Shown one piece after another: positions 12,001 through 20,575 of a stretch of 64,000 nt of DNA. The notes under the pieces are model-generated. The model was not told where the DNA came from and ran no database searches. It was given only the letters and a program-made list of their open reading frames with translations. Both the position numbers and the translations under genes were made by a program. The stretch lies in NCBI RefSeq assembly GCF_019021925.1, contig NZ_CP058990.1:1604001-1668000 (forward strand), in the 5' to 3' direction. Origin of the DNA: Cellulophaga sp. HaHaR_3_176 (GTDB lineage: Bacteria; Bacteroidota; Bacteroidia; Flavobacteriales; Flavobacteriaceae). Each line of letters opens with the position of its first letter. The first letter of the stretch is position 1.

Positions 12001-12090
12001 AACCAACGTTATTCTCAAATGACTTACGATGGTTACCACTTTAGTCAATTAGGTACAATGCTTAATTTATCAGTAAACTACAGATTTTAA
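9007..12090 (+). CDS. TonB-dependent receptor, paralogue without STN domain
   Basis: Outer-membrane receptor of 1027 residues, 38 bases after the previous receptor. It has a signal peptide (1-26), a carboxypeptidase-like regulatory domain at about 54-130 (GKITDQDGMPLAGANVVVKG), a plug with GPSRTLILINGKRKN and EILRDGASAQYGSDAIAG, and a barrel ending YRF. Long stretches match its neighbour closely, so the pair arose by tandem duplication; this copy has lost or never had the STN domain and is probably a client of the signalling receptor. Strong hairpins follow. Confidence 0.92.
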   Translation: MNKNSIFKTLSSFVLFLGITANGSAKNIALYDTADLPKIESKLKANTIQSAVTGKITDQDGMPLAGANVVVKGTTNGTTSDFDGNYTIEAASDATLVFSYIGFETIEKKIGGKSSINVILSEGNKLDEFIVVGSRTAPRSNTDSPLPVDVVGAKDLTSTGQASFDKALQYKIPSFNTVQTPVNDATSLLDPYEIRNMGPSRTLILINGKRKNLSSLLYTQTSPGRGETGADISAIPTDAIKRVEILRDGASAQYGSDAIAGVMNIILKNSANEGSATIRTGITSEGDGEMFGIAVNNGSSIGDDKGFVNYTIDLSKVNQSNRPGTVNAAGDAADFTSSNPNSYGSYLNGSLLGGVDLTGFTVPQAVAEFTNNYVGSADYNTRNAAILASNAQGLATTEEFLGRRPDAGNINGSPETASAKFEINTGYELSENTNLYANAAYVYKKVNSFANYRTPYWKPLSEGSEYLADFFPGNNPNTVNGYDGYVPTFEGLLTDYNATIGFKTVKNDWNVDVSFTTGGNTQTYNVNNSHNANEVYSPSTWVDANSNGTLDDGELSQGSELYRSNSQRSFSPGGTSFSHNVGNIDISRILSDKISIGFGSEFRTETFEIIEGGLASYDGGGADSFAGNSPENSGKFNRYNFGGYFDIAYDVSDNFLLNGTIRTENYSDFGNAFVWKLSSRYKFLDDKVTLRGSVSTGFRAPTLHQIYTQKAQYSFVPGQGIQVGGLVNNVSSTANILGLPQLDAEESTNFTVGLGAKINKNFNVTVDYYNIAVKDRIVLSTEIGATATDAVGNSIGNTPLDQVLNNNNLSDISFFVNALDTKTSGIDFVANYKNIGLGDGILDFTLSGNYTIQNERDGAVKNPQLVEDAGQSVVNATQEALFFTSRPKTKWILGANYNINKFGFSFNNTYFGKTTFKQQGLDENLRTEFTPKIVSDLGVNFNATEKLTIALNINNLFNVLPEWGFKAENAAGQALIDDTSLTYYGITPIQEQSNLITFNQRYSQMTYDGYHFSQLGTMLNLSVNYRF

Positions 12091-12120
12091 TTTAAGTTTG
12101 AGTTTGTTTTAGTCGAAGTT

Positions 12121-12154
12121 GCCCTTTAAAAAAGGGCAGCTTTTTAAAAAAGCT
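12121..12154 (+). terminator. Two short hairpins after the receptor operon
   Basis: Two small inverted repeats stand side by side: GCCCTTTAAAAAAGGGC (12121-12137) and an AGCTTTTTAAAAAAGCT hairpin (12138-12154). They lie 30 bases after the receptor stop and could help end transcription, in front of the stronger terminator at 12166. Confidence 0.5.
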
Positions 12155-12165
12155 CAGATCAATTA

Positions 12166-12201
12166 AAAAAAAAGCCGGACTAAATTAGTCCGGCTTTTTT
12201 T
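12166..12201. terminator. Bidirectional rho-independent terminator
   Basis: GCCGGACTAA and TTAGTCCGGC form a 10-bp stem, with an A-run on the left and a T-run on the right. It can serve both the receptor operon (plus) and the ferredoxin gene (minus), which end on either side. Confidence 0.9.
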
Positions 12202-12219
12202 ATATTATATAAATATTAT

Positions 12220-12618
<399 letters not shown>

Positions 12619-12620
12619 TG

Positions 12621-12652
12621 CAAAGGTAAAACCTAATCTAATCCTATACAAA
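12621..12652 (-). promoter_or_regulatory. Promoter of the ferredoxin gene
   Basis: Read on the minus strand, TTTG (12652-12649), 20 bases, TACCTTTG (12628-12621): an exact match to the Bacteroidota promoter consensus. Its -7 box is 2 bases from the -7 box of the opposite promoter. Confidence 0.75.
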
Positions 12653-12656
12653 TATA

Positions 12657-13724
12657 ATGATAGACGTTACGCTAAGAATAGAAGCTTTTGTTAAACTTGG
12701 TACATTTTTCAAGGAATTTTGCATTTCTGCTAACAAAGAGCAAGAAAAACAAACGCATTCATCGAGCTTATATAACACATTAGAAGACAAAATTTCTTTA
12801 GCTAAACACAAAAATGGTTGGTTTAACCGCGAAAACATTTTATATAGTCTTGAAAACTGGGCAAATACGCTTTCTGAAGAAAATATTAAAGAATGGGTTA
12901 AAAACTATGATTTAAAATCTGATATACAACAAAAAACTGTAGCCTTAATAATGGCTGGAAATATACCTTTAGTTGGTTTTCATGATTTTTTATGTGTGTT
13001 AATAACAGGACACAAAGCTTTAATAAAATTATCATCTAATGATAATATACTTTTACCCATTGTAACTGATATTTTAATTGAAATAGAGCCAAAATTCAAA
13101 GAAAATATTGTTTTTGAAGAAGGTAGACTAGCTAATTTTGATTTAGTTATTGCCACTGGCAGCAATAACACAGCTCGTTATTTTGAGCATTATTTCAGCA
13201 AAAAACCACACATTATACGTAAAAACAGAAATTCTGTTGCCGTAATTACAGGAAAAGAATCAAAAGAAGAACTAACAGCTTTAGGTAAAGATATCTTCAC
13301 TTACTACGGTTTAGGTTGTCGTAGTGTTTCTAAAGTATTTGTGCCTTTAAATTATGATTTTGACACTCTTTTTAAAGCACTCTATGAATATCACCCTATT
13401 ATTGAGCAAATAAAATATTCTAACAATTACGATTATAACAAAGCTGTTTATCTAATGAGTAATTTTAAACTTTTAGATAATGGTTTTTTAATATTAAAAG
13501 AAGATTCTAGCTACTCCTCTCCTATTGCTTCTCTTTTTTATGAAAATTACACCACTCTCGATGAAATTAAAGCTAAACTAAATTTCGAAGAAGATAAAAT
13601 TCAATGTATTGTAGCTAAAGGAGTTGTCAAAAATGAGGTTAATTTTGGAGAAACTCAAAAACCAAGTCTATCAAATTACGCAGATAATGTTGATACTATT
13701 AGCTTTTTATTGAAAAACTCATAG
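12657..13724 (+). CDS. Acyl-CoA reductase (LuxC-type)
   Basis: A 355-residue member of the aldehyde-dehydrogenase-like acyl-CoA reductase family (LuxC, PF05893), expected to reduce an acyl-CoA to the aldehyde with NAD(P)H. Visible family features are MAGNIPLVGFHDFLC near residue 100, KLSSNDN near 123, the segment VIATGSNNTARYFEHYF near 165-181, and YYGLGCRSVSKVFVP near 220-234, whose Cys is the likely catalytic thiol. It stands 71 bases upstream of serC; this pairing is common in flavobacteria, but why is not clear. Confidence 0.85.
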   Translation: MIDVTLRIEAFVKLGTFFKEFCISANKEQEKQTHSSSLYNTLEDKISLAKHKNGWFNRENILYSLENWANTLSEENIKEWVKNYDLKSDIQQKTVALIMAGNIPLVGFHDFLCVLITGHKALIKLSSNDNILLPIVTDILIEIEPKFKENIVFEEGRLANFDLVIATGSNNTARYFEHYFSKKPHIIRKNRNSVAVITGKESKEELTALGKDIFTYYGLGCRSVSKVFVPLNYDFDTLFKALYEYHPIIEQIKYSNNYDYNKAVYLMSNFKLLDNGFLILKEDSSYSSPIASLFYENYTTLDEIKAKLNFEEDKIQCIVAKGVVKNEVNFGETQKPSLSNYADNVDTISFLLKNS

Positions 13725-13795
13725 AATTTTACTAGTTATACTGTATAATTACTTTAAAATTTAAGACCTTTGCCGACTTAATTAATACTACAAAA

Positions 13796-14860
13796 ATGAA
13801 AAAGCACAATTTTAGCGCAGGTCCATGTATTTTACCTCAAGAAGTTTTATTAAAAGCTTCTGAAGCTGTTCAAGACTTTAATGGCATGGGATTATCGCTA
13901 ATCGAGATCTCTCATAGAAGCAAAGAATTTGTAGAAGTAATGGAAAAAGCTAGAGCATTAGCTTTAGAGCTTTTAGACCTAAAAGATAAAGGATACGTAG
14001 CACTTTTTTTACAAGGTGGTGCTAGTATGGAGTTTATCAGAGTTGCATACAATTTATTAGAAACCAAAGCAGGTTATTTAAACACAGGAACGTGGAGTAA
14101 CAATGCTATAAAAGAAGCTAAATTATTTGGCGAAGTTGTTGAAGTAGCATCATCTAAAAATGAAGGTTATAACCATATTCCTAAAATGTTCGGAGTACCA
14201 AACGATTTAGATTATTTACATATTACTTCAAACAATACTATTTATGGAACACAGATGAAAACCTTTCCTAAGGTTAACATTCCTTTAGTTTGTGATATGA
14301 GTTCAGATATTTTTTCAAGAAAGATAGATTTCTCTCAGTTTGATTTAATATATGCAGGCGCTCAAAAAAACATGGGACCAGCTGGTACAGAGTTAGTTGT
14401 TGTTAAAGAAGATATTTTAGGTAAAGTTTCTCGTAAAATACCTTCTATTTTAGACTATAAAGTACAAATTGAAAAAGAGAGTATGTATAATACACCTGCT
14501 GTTTTTCCTATTTACACAACTATGTTAACATTACAATGGTTGAAAGATTTAGGTGGAGTTTCGGTAATTGAGGAATTAAATAACAAAAAAGCTCAATTAC
14601 TATATTCTGAAATAGATTTAAACCCGATGTTTAACGGTTATGCTAAAAAAGAAGATAGATCTACAATGAATGCTACATTCACGCTAGCTGATGAAAAACT
14701 GAAAGATACTTTTGATGCTATGTGGAAAGAAGCAGGAGTTAGCGGCATAAGTGGTCACAGATCAATTGGTGGTTACAGAGCCTCTATGTACAATGCTTTA
14801 TCATTAGATAGCGTTGGTGTTTTAGTAGATGTGATGAGTGAAATGGAAAGAAAAGGATAA
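13796..14860 (+). CDS. serC: Phosphoserine aminotransferase
   Basis: PLP enzyme of 354 residues converting 3-phosphohydroxypyruvate and glutamate to phosphoserine, the second step of serine synthesis. It starts KKHNFSAGPCILP, the canonical SerC N-terminus; FLQGGASMEF near residue 67, CDMSSDIFSRKID near 165 and YAGAQKNMGPAGT near 183-195, whose Lys binds PLP, are all present; the C-terminus contains GHRSIGGYRASMYNA. A serA-like dehydrogenase follows after 32 bases. Confidence 0.97.
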   Translation: MKKHNFSAGPCILPQEVLLKASEAVQDFNGMGLSLIEISHRSKEFVEVMEKARALALELLDLKDKGYVALFLQGGASMEFIRVAYNLLETKAGYLNTGTWSNNAIKEAKLFGEVVEVASSKNEGYNHIPKMFGVPNDLDYLHITSNNTIYGTQMKTFPKVNIPLVCDMSSDIFSRKIDFSQFDLIYAGAQKNMGPAGTELVVVKEDILGKVSRKIPSILDYKVQIEKESMYNTPAVFPIYTTMLTLQWLKDLGGVSVIEELNNKKAQLLYSEIDLNPMFNGYAKKEDRSTMNATFTLADEKLKDTFDAMWKEAGVSGISGHRSIGGYRASMYNALSLDSVGVLVDVMSEMERKG

Positions 14861-14892
14861 TAAAATACCTTTTAAAAAATCTAAATTTAAAA

Positions 14893-15843
14893 ATGAGAAT
14901 ACTAGCAAACGATGGTATCTCACAAACCGGAATTGATAAATTAAAAGAAAACGGTTTTGAGGTTTTAACAATTAATGTTGCGCAAGAACAATTATCAAAT
15001 TACATAAACAAGCATAACATAGAAGTACTTTTAGTTAGAAGTGCTACTCAAGTAGATAAAAATATTATTAATGAATGCCCTTCTTTAAAGTTAATAGGAA
15101 GAGGCGGCGTTGGTATGGATAATATAGATGTTGTTTACGCTAAAGAAAAAGGTTTACACGTAATAAATACACCAGAAGCATCATCTGAATCTGTTGCAGA
15201 GCTTGTATTTGCACATTTATACGGAGGCGTACGTTATTTATACGACTCTAATAGAAATATGCCTTTAGATGGCGATAGCAAATTTAAAGATTTAAAGAAA
15301 AGCTACGCTAATGGATCTGAATTAAGAGGTAAAACCCTTGGTATTATTGGTTTTGGAAAAATAGGCCAAGCTACTGCTAAAATAGCTTTAGGTATTGGAA
15401 TGAAAGTTATTTATCACGATTCAGAAGTTGAAAGCACTACTATTGATCTTTCTTTTTTTGATGAGCAATCAATCTCTTTTAGTTTAAAAAATAGTACAAA
15501 AGAAAACGTTCTAAAATCATCTGATTTTATTTCACTACATGTACCTAAACAAAATGCATATGTTTTAGGTAAAAATGATTTTGATTTAATGAAAGATGGT
15601 GTTGGTATTATTAATGCTGCACGTGGTGGCGTTTTAGATGAAGTTGCTTTATTAGATGCTTTAGAGAAAAAGAAAGTTTCATTTGCTGGTTTAGATGTTT
15701 TTGAGTCAGAACCAAAGCCAGAAATTCCTATTTTAATGCATCCTGATATTTCTCTTACACCACATATTGGTGCTGGTACAAAAGAAGCACAAGACCGTAT
15801 TGGAACAGAATTAGCTACACAAATAGTGACTTTATTGAAATAA
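14893..15843 (+). CDS. serA: D-3-phosphoglycerate dehydrogenase (short form)
   Basis: D-2-hydroxyacid dehydrogenase of 316 residues, expected to oxidise 3-phosphoglycerate with NAD+ in serine synthesis. It shows GRGGVGMDNIDV near residue 73, the Rossmann motif GIIGFGKIGQATAKIA near 150, NAARGGVLDE near 236 with the active-site Arg, and PHIGAGTKEAQ near 292 with the catalytic His. There is no C-terminal ACT domain, so feedback control by serine as in long SerA forms is not expected. It directly follows serC, supporting the role. Confidence 0.9.
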   Translation: MRILANDGISQTGIDKLKENGFEVLTINVAQEQLSNYINKHNIEVLLVRSATQVDKNIINECPSLKLIGRGGVGMDNIDVVYAKEKGLHVINTPEASSESVAELVFAHLYGGVRYLYDSNRNMPLDGDSKFKDLKKSYANGSELRGKTLGIIGFGKIGQATAKIALGIGMKVIYHDSEVESTTIDLSFFDEQSISFSLKNSTKENVLKSSDFISLHVPKQNAYVLGKNDFDLMKDGVGIINAARGGVLDEVALLDALEKKKVSFAGLDVFESEPKPEIPILMHPDISLTPHIGAGTKEAQDRIGTELATQIVTLLK

Positions 15844-15918
15844 TTTTTTAACTCAATTGCTATAAAATTTTATTGCTTTTTTGTATATTAAAACAAATTT
15901 TAAAACCAAACTATAAAA

Positions 15919-16554
15919 ATGTCAGGATTATTAGATTTATTAAGCAGCCCAATGGGTCAACAATTGATTAGTGGTGTTGCAGGTCAAACAGGTCAATCAG
16001 AAGGTAAAACTGCTGATGTATTAAGTATGGCTATGCCTTTATTATTAGGCGCTATGAAAAAAAATGTATCATCTCCTGAAGGTGCTCAAGGTTTAATGAG
16101 TGCTCTACAAGGCGGTAAACATAATGGTAGTATTTTAGATAATTTAGGTGGCTTATTCGGCGGTGGTGTTGATGAAAGCGTTACTAATGATGGTGCTGGA
16201 ATATTAAGCCATTTATTTGGTGGTAAACAAGCTACAGTAGAAAGTGCTTTAAGTGAAAAATCAGGTGTAGATGCTGGTTCTATTGCTAATATATTAAAAA
16301 TAGCGGCCCCTATCGTTATGGGCTTTATCGGTAAACAAACTGCACAAAGTGGCGTAAGTGATGCTAATGGTATGAATGCGCTTTTAGGTAGCATGTTAGG
16401 TGGGCAACCACAACAAAACCAAAGTTTAATAACTAGTTTATTAGACGCAGATGGTGATGGTAGTATTTTAGACGATGTAGCTGGTATGGTTATGGGTACT
16501 CAAAGTAAAAAAGGTGGTATTGGTGGCTTACTAGGTGGTTTATTCGGTAAATAA
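15919..16554 (+). CDS. DUF937 domain protein
   Basis: A 211-residue glycine/leucine-rich protein. The start SGLLDLLSSPMGQQLISGVAGQTG and the repeated LxxLLGGxxGG blocks are those of the DUF937 (YidB-like) family, whose function is unknown. Near residue 176-185 it has DADGDGSILDD, which fits a calcium-binding EF-hand or dockerin-type loop. No signal peptide. A good terminator follows. Confidence 0.85.
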   Translation: MSGLLDLLSSPMGQQLISGVAGQTGQSEGKTADVLSMAMPLLLGAMKKNVSSPEGAQGLMSALQGGKHNGSILDNLGGLFGGGVDESVTNDGAGILSHLFGGKQATVESALSEKSGVDAGSIANILKIAAPIVMGFIGKQTAQSGVSDANGMNALLGSMLGGQPQQNQSLITSLLDADGDGSILDDVAGMVMGTQSKKGGIGGLLGGLFGK

Positions 16555-16573
16555 TCTGCTTTACATACAATTT

Positions 16574-16601
16574 AAAGCCGAACTTATGTTCGGCTTTTTT
16601 T
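16574..16601. terminator. Rho-independent terminator
   Basis: AAAGCCGAAC TTAT GTTCGGCTTTTTTT: an 8-10 bp stem with a T-run, ending the DUF937 transcript. It ends only 14 bases before the next start codon. Confidence 0.9.
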
Positions 16602-16614
16602 GTACCTTATACTT

Positions 16615-17073
16615 ATGAAAAAGAAATACGTGTACATTTTAACTATCATCAGTTTTATTTGTTTTATGAGCTACAGTTGTTCCTCTACAGTTAAGACAAT
16701 AACAACTAGCGATGACGAAAAAATTGCATTTAATAAAATTGAAGGAGATACTATTACCATTGCTAATGAAGAAACAGAATATGAAATTATAATTATAGAG
16801 CCAGGTTTTAATTTTTGGTTACAAAGTACAGCTAAACCTGAAGGGTTTTATTCACAAAATTACTTAGAAAATAGAAATCAAATTTGGGTAAACGAATGGA
16901 ACCAAAGAGTGCTACAACCACAACGATACAACCCAAACCTATATGAACTTACTATAAACTATAATTCATTTAATGATTACGGGTATGATGTAAATTATAA
17001 ACTTTATAATTACTTCATTTATTTTCAAAGAAAGTACAATCAACGCCTCGGAACTTTTATACCACGTATTTAA
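16615..17073 (+). CDS. Small lipoprotein (DUF6146-like)
   Basis: The ATG at 16615 gives a 152-residue protein starting MKKKYVYILTI; an in-frame TTG at 16600 lies in the terminator and is rejected. The signal peptide ends in a lipobox (SYSCSS), so it is a lipoprotein. The conserved middle (GFNFWLQSTAKPEGFYSQN, near residue 66-84) and end (YNYFIYFQRKYNQRLGTFIPR) are well kept in flavobacteria as the family I know as DUF6146. Function unknown. Confidence 0.75.
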   Translation: MKKKYVYILTIISFICFMSYSCSSTVKTITTSDDEKIAFNKIEGDTITIANEETEYEIIIIEPGFNFWLQSTAKPEGFYSQNYLENRNQIWVNEWNQRVLQPQRYNPNLYELTINYNSFNDYGYDVNYKLYNYFIYFQRKYNQRLGTFIPRI

Positions 17074-17076
17074 TTT

Positions 17077-17084
17077 TATCTTTG
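17077..17084 (+). promoter_or_regulatory. Promoter -7 box for the DUF6787-like gene
   Basis: TATCTTTG matches TAnnTTTG exactly and ends 19 bases before the start codon; no clear TTTG box is seen 20 bases upstream. Confidence 0.5.
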
Positions 17085-17103
17085 CAGCGGATTTAAATGA
17101 ATT

Positions 17104-17421
17104 ATGGAAAAATTAAAAAAACGTTGGGGAATAGATTCTAACTTCGCTATCGTTGTTATACTAATTGTATTTGCCATAACTGGCTCATCATCACTTAAAA
17201 TTGCTAGACCTTTTTTGGATTACATAGGTTTTACTAGAGATATATTTGCTAGTGATTGGTATTTTTCTGTTTTATATTGGACAGTTAGAGTATTAATCAT
17301 TTTTCCTATTTACCAAATTCTACTAGTTACTTTTGGTTGGTTATTTGGTCAATTTACATTTTTTTGGAATTTTGAAAAGAAAATGTTAAGCCGTTTTGGG
17401 CTTGGAAAATACTTAAAATAA
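17104..17421 (+). CDS. Small membrane protein (DUF6787-like)
   Basis: A 105-residue inner-membrane protein with two or three hydrophobic helices (about 17-35, 55-75 and 77-92). The start MEKLKKRWGIDSNFAIVVI, the block GSSSLKIARPFLDYIG and the end FEKKMLSRFGLGK recur in flavobacterial proteins I know as DUF6787. Function unknown. It has its own promoter box and lies between a lipoprotein and a putative metal-uptake pair. Confidence 0.7.
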   Translation: MEKLKKRWGIDSNFAIVVILIVFAITGSSSLKIARPFLDYIGFTRDIFASDWYFSVLYWTVRVLIIFPIYQILLVTFGWLFGQFTFFWNFEKKMLSRFGLGKYLK

Positions 17422-17473
17422 CTTGTGCTTTTCTTAACACCTTAAAGAGGTAATATTTCTGTAAATTCGTAAA

Positions 17474-17806
17474 GTGAAAATTAATTTAAAAAATATTTTC
17501 TTTTCATTTACTACTATTCTTTTGCTCTTTGCATTAGCGATACCTAATATTGCAAAAGTTTCACATACTTTATTTGATCACAAAGAAATTACTTGTTTAG
17601 AAAAAAATTCAGTTCACTTTCACGAAACTGAATTTAATTGTGAGTTTTATAAGTACCAATTAAGTACTTATTTTTCTGTTCAAATATATAATTACAATGT
17701 ATTTGCTTCTGATTTAGAACCTGAGCAAAATCAAAATTATTACTTCTTATTAAGTGAATATCAAAATCTACATTTTTCACTAAGAGGCCCTCCTTTAAAA
17801 TCATAA
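17474..17806 (+). CDS. Small exported His/Cys-rich protein upstream of a TonB receptor
   Basis: A GTG-started 110-residue protein with a hydrophobic N-terminus (about 10-28) that looks like a signal peptide or anchor. The middle carries DHKEITCLEKNSVHFHETEFNC in two pieces: DHKEITC then HFHETEFNC, a pattern of His and Cys that could bind a metal ion. It ends in PPLKS. The TonB receptor begins 116 bases later. Similar small His/Cys proteins precede metal receptors in other flavobacteria. The metal is not known; no homologue with a proven function is recognised. Confidence 0.65.
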   Translation: MKINLKNIFFSFTTILLLFALAIPNIAKVSHTLFDHKEITCLEKNSVHFHETEFNCEFYKYQLSTYFSVQIYNYNVFASDLEPEQNQNYYFLLSEYQNLHFSLRGPPLKS

Positions 17807-17922
17807 CACACTAAAAAAACAATTACTTAAATTATTTTAACAAAGTTATGCAATTGGCTATATCTTATTTTTATATTCTTAAAAAATAGAAAATTTGGCT
17901 GATTACATCTGATAATACACAG

Positions 17923-20142
17923 ATGAAAAAATTACTTTTTTTATTGCTTCTAGCAATGTTATGTATATCTGCTAATGCGCAGAATTCATTAACAGGAATC
18001 ATTACTGATTCTGATAACAATACTCCATTAGAACAGGTTTCTATCTATTTTCCTCAATTAGAAAAAGGGACTGTTACTGATGTAACTGGCAACTATGAAA
18101 TTAAAAATTTACCAACGGGTACTTATAAAATTGTAGTTTCATATTTAGGCTACCAAACCGTATCTCAGGCAATCAAATTAAATACTACTGAAGTTATTTT
18201 CAATACTAATTTGAAAGAAAGTGCGATAGAAATGGAAGAGGTTATTGTGTCTACCCCATTTCATAAATTACAAAGCGAAAATGTAATGAAAGTTGAATAT
18301 GCTAATATTGCAGACCTCAAGAACAAAGGAGCTTTAACATTAGCTGATGGAATTACTAAAATTGCTGGTGTAGAAAGTGTTTCAACAGGTATCGGAATAG
18401 GAAAACCTGTGATAAGAGGTTTGAATGCCAATAGAGTATTAGTTTATACGCAGGGTATTCGATTAGAAAATCAGCAATTTGGAGATGAACACGGTTTAGG
18501 CGTAAACGATGCAGGTATAGAAAGTGTCGAAGTTATAAAAGGGCCTGCCTCTCTACTCTACGGATCAGATGCAATGGGAGGTGTTTTGTATTTAAATCCT
18601 GAAAAATTTGCAATCCCAAATACTGTTAACGGTGATGTAAATTTGAATTACTATTCTAACACTGATGGTTTAAATGCTAATGCTGGTTTTAAAACCTCTG
18701 GTGATAAATTAAAATTTTTAATAAGAGGTGCGGTTACGTCTCATACCGATTATAAAACTGGCTCTGATGAGCGTGTTACTAATTCTCGTTTTAAAGAATA
18801 TGACATTAAAACAGGAATTGGTTATCAAGCAACAAATTTTAAAACAGAATTACGCTACAATTACAACAACTCTAACTTAGGTATACCGGAAGAAATTGGA
18901 GAACAATCTACAGATAGAACCCCTATAAAACCGAATCAGACTATTGATAATCATATTTTAAGCTCTAAAAGTAGTTGGCTGTTTAACAAATCTAGTTTAA
19001 ATGCAACATTTGGTTACACATCTAACATCAGAAAAGAATTTGAAGATGGAGAAGATGGCGCTGCTCTTCATATGAACTTAAATACGTTTAATTATAATGT
19101 ACAGTATCACTTACCTGAATATGGTATTTTAGAAACTATCGTTGGTACACAAGGCCTTTATCAAACCAATGATAATTTTGGAGAAGAACTTCTAATACCC
19201 GATGCTACAACTACCGATTTTGGTGTTTTTGCAACTTCACATTTACATTTAAACGAGTCTAATGATGTTCAAATAGGTATTCGATATGATCGTAGAGCAA
19301 TACGAGGCGACGAAAATGGACTTATTAATGAAGAAGGTTATATTCCTGAATTAGATAGGAATTTTAATAGTTTTAATGCTGCTTTAGGTTATAAGTTGAA
19401 TTTTTTTTACAACTTTGTTGGTCGAGTAAACTTAGCTACTGGTTTTAGAGCTCCCAACCTAGCAGAGCTTACCTCTAATGGTGTACATGAAGGTACTAAT
19501 AGATATGAAATAGGTAATAGCAATCTTAAAAATGAACAAAATATACAAACAGACATCGCTTTAGAATACAAAAATGAGCACTTTGAAGTTTTTGTAAACG
19601 GTTTCTACAACGCTATTAATGATTATGTTTTTATAGCTCCGAATGGAGATGAAATTGATGGAAATCAAATATTTATTTACAACCAACAAGATGCTAGTTT
19701 GTATGGAGGTGAAGCTGGTGTACATATTCATCCACATCCGTTAGATTGGTTGCATATTGAAAGTAGCTTCCAAACTGTAACAGGCAAATTAAAAGATGAT
19801 ACAAACTTACCTTTAATACCCGCTAAGAGTATCACAAATACCTTAAGAGCTGAATTTTCTAATAAAGAAAATTGGTTAAAAAATAGTTACTCCTTTATTA
19901 CTTTAAAATCTGTTTTTGAGCAAGATGCCATCAGTTCTTTTGAAACTACTACAGATAGTTATAATTTATTAAGTATAGGCTTAGGTGGCTCTTTAGAGAT
20001 GTTTAATACTCTTGTAGCTGTTAGATTAAGTGGGAATAATTTATTAAATAAAAATTATGTATCTCACCTATCACGATTAAAGTATGATGGAATTGGAAAT
20101 ATTGGTAGAAATGTTAGTATTGGATTAAGCTTTCAGTTATAA
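17923..20142 (+). CDS. TonB-dependent receptor, probable metal uptake
   Basis: Outer-membrane receptor of 739 residues. Signal peptide 1-19 (cut after ANA), carboxypeptidase-like domain at about 21-95 (GIITDSDNNTPLEQVSIYFP), plug at about 115-230 (GIGIGKPVIRGLNANRVLVY, IKGPASLLYGSDAMGG), barrel to the end (SIGLSFQL). It lacks an STN domain, so it is not a signalling receptor. The barrel segment GVHIHPHPLDWLHIE near 596-610 is His-rich, as in receptors for zinc or other metal ions, and the preceding gene is a His/Cys-rich exported protein. Metal uptake is inferred. Confidence 0.88.
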   Translation: MKKLLFLLLLAMLCISANAQNSLTGIITDSDNNTPLEQVSIYFPQLEKGTVTDVTGNYEIKNLPTGTYKIVVSYLGYQTVSQAIKLNTTEVIFNTNLKESAIEMEEVIVSTPFHKLQSENVMKVEYANIADLKNKGALTLADGITKIAGVESVSTGIGIGKPVIRGLNANRVLVYTQGIRLENQQFGDEHGLGVNDAGIESVEVIKGPASLLYGSDAMGGVLYLNPEKFAIPNTVNGDVNLNYYSNTDGLNANAGFKTSGDKLKFLIRGAVTSHTDYKTGSDERVTNSRFKEYDIKTGIGYQATNFKTELRYNYNNSNLGIPEEIGEQSTDRTPIKPNQTIDNHILSSKSSWLFNKSSLNATFGYTSNIRKEFEDGEDGAALHMNLNTFNYNVQYHLPEYGILETIVGTQGLYQTNDNFGEELLIPDATTTDFGVFATSHLHLNESNDVQIGIRYDRRAIRGDENGLINEEGYIPELDRNFNSFNAALGYKLNFFYNFVGRVNLATGFRAPNLAELTSNGVHEGTNRYEIGNSNLKNEQNIQTDIALEYKNEHFEVFVNGFYNAINDYVFIAPNGDEIDGNQIFIYNQQDASLYGGEAGVHIHPHPLDWLHIESSFQTVTGKLKDDTNLPLIPAKSITNTLRAEFSNKENWLKNSYSFITLKSVFEQDAISSFETTTDSYNLLSIGLGGSLEMFNTLVAVRLSGNNLLNKNYVSHLSRLKYDGIGNIGRNVSIGLSFQL

Positions 20143-20161
20143 ATACATATAGAGTAAAATG

Positions 20162-20195
20162 AAAAAGGGAGATGATTTTATCATCTCCCTTTTTT
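20162..20195. terminator. Bidirectional rho-independent terminator
   Basis: AAAAAGGGAGATGA and TCATCTCCCTTTTTT form a stem of at least 12 bp with A- and T-runs, placed between the convergent receptor and small membrane protein genes. Confidence 0.9.
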
Positions 20196-20213
20196 ACTTA
20201 TAAATAAAGTCAA

Positions 20214-20513
20214 TTAAGATTCTACTAATTTTTCTAATTTAGATTTTTTAAACACATACGTATAAAACCACATGATTGTAAATGTTGGTATATAATCAGT
20301 ACCCGGTATTAATTCTTCTACAAAAGATACCATACCAGCTGCTTGTCCCATTTTACCTTTATACAACCTTGTCATTAAAAAAGCTGATAAAGGTGCCCAT
20401 ATAATATCTGAGAATTCTCCTATACCAGGAATTACAAATGAAAGCATACCTATTAAATCAAATGCAATACCTAATAGAAGGTTTCGTATTTTATTACTTT
20501 TTGTTTTTGACAT
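20214..20513 (-). CDS. Small conserved membrane protein
   Basis: A 99-residue protein with a basic start (MSKTKSNKIR) and two hydrophobic helices (about 11-30 and 33-48), then a loop VEELIPGTDYIPTFTIMWFYTY near 65-86. This type of short protein is frequent in flavobacteria, with no known function. It lies 62 bases from folE on the same strand and may share its transcript. Confidence 0.7.
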   Translation of the reverse strand: MSKTKSNKIRNLLLGIAFDLIGMLSFVIPGIGEFSDIIWAPLSAFLMTRLYKGKMGQAAGMVSFVEELIPGTDYIPTFTIMWFYTYVFKKSKLEKLVES

Positions 20514-20575
20514 ATTTAAAATTAATGATTTATTTTATTTAAATCAAAATGAGTGCCAAAATTGTTTTAAGTGTG

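Noticed and set aside
4999..12090. The receptor cluster as a polysaccharide utilisation locus
   Set aside because: There is no SusD-type partner and no glycoside hydrolase nearby; sigma/anti-sigma control with STN domain is also found for other substrates.
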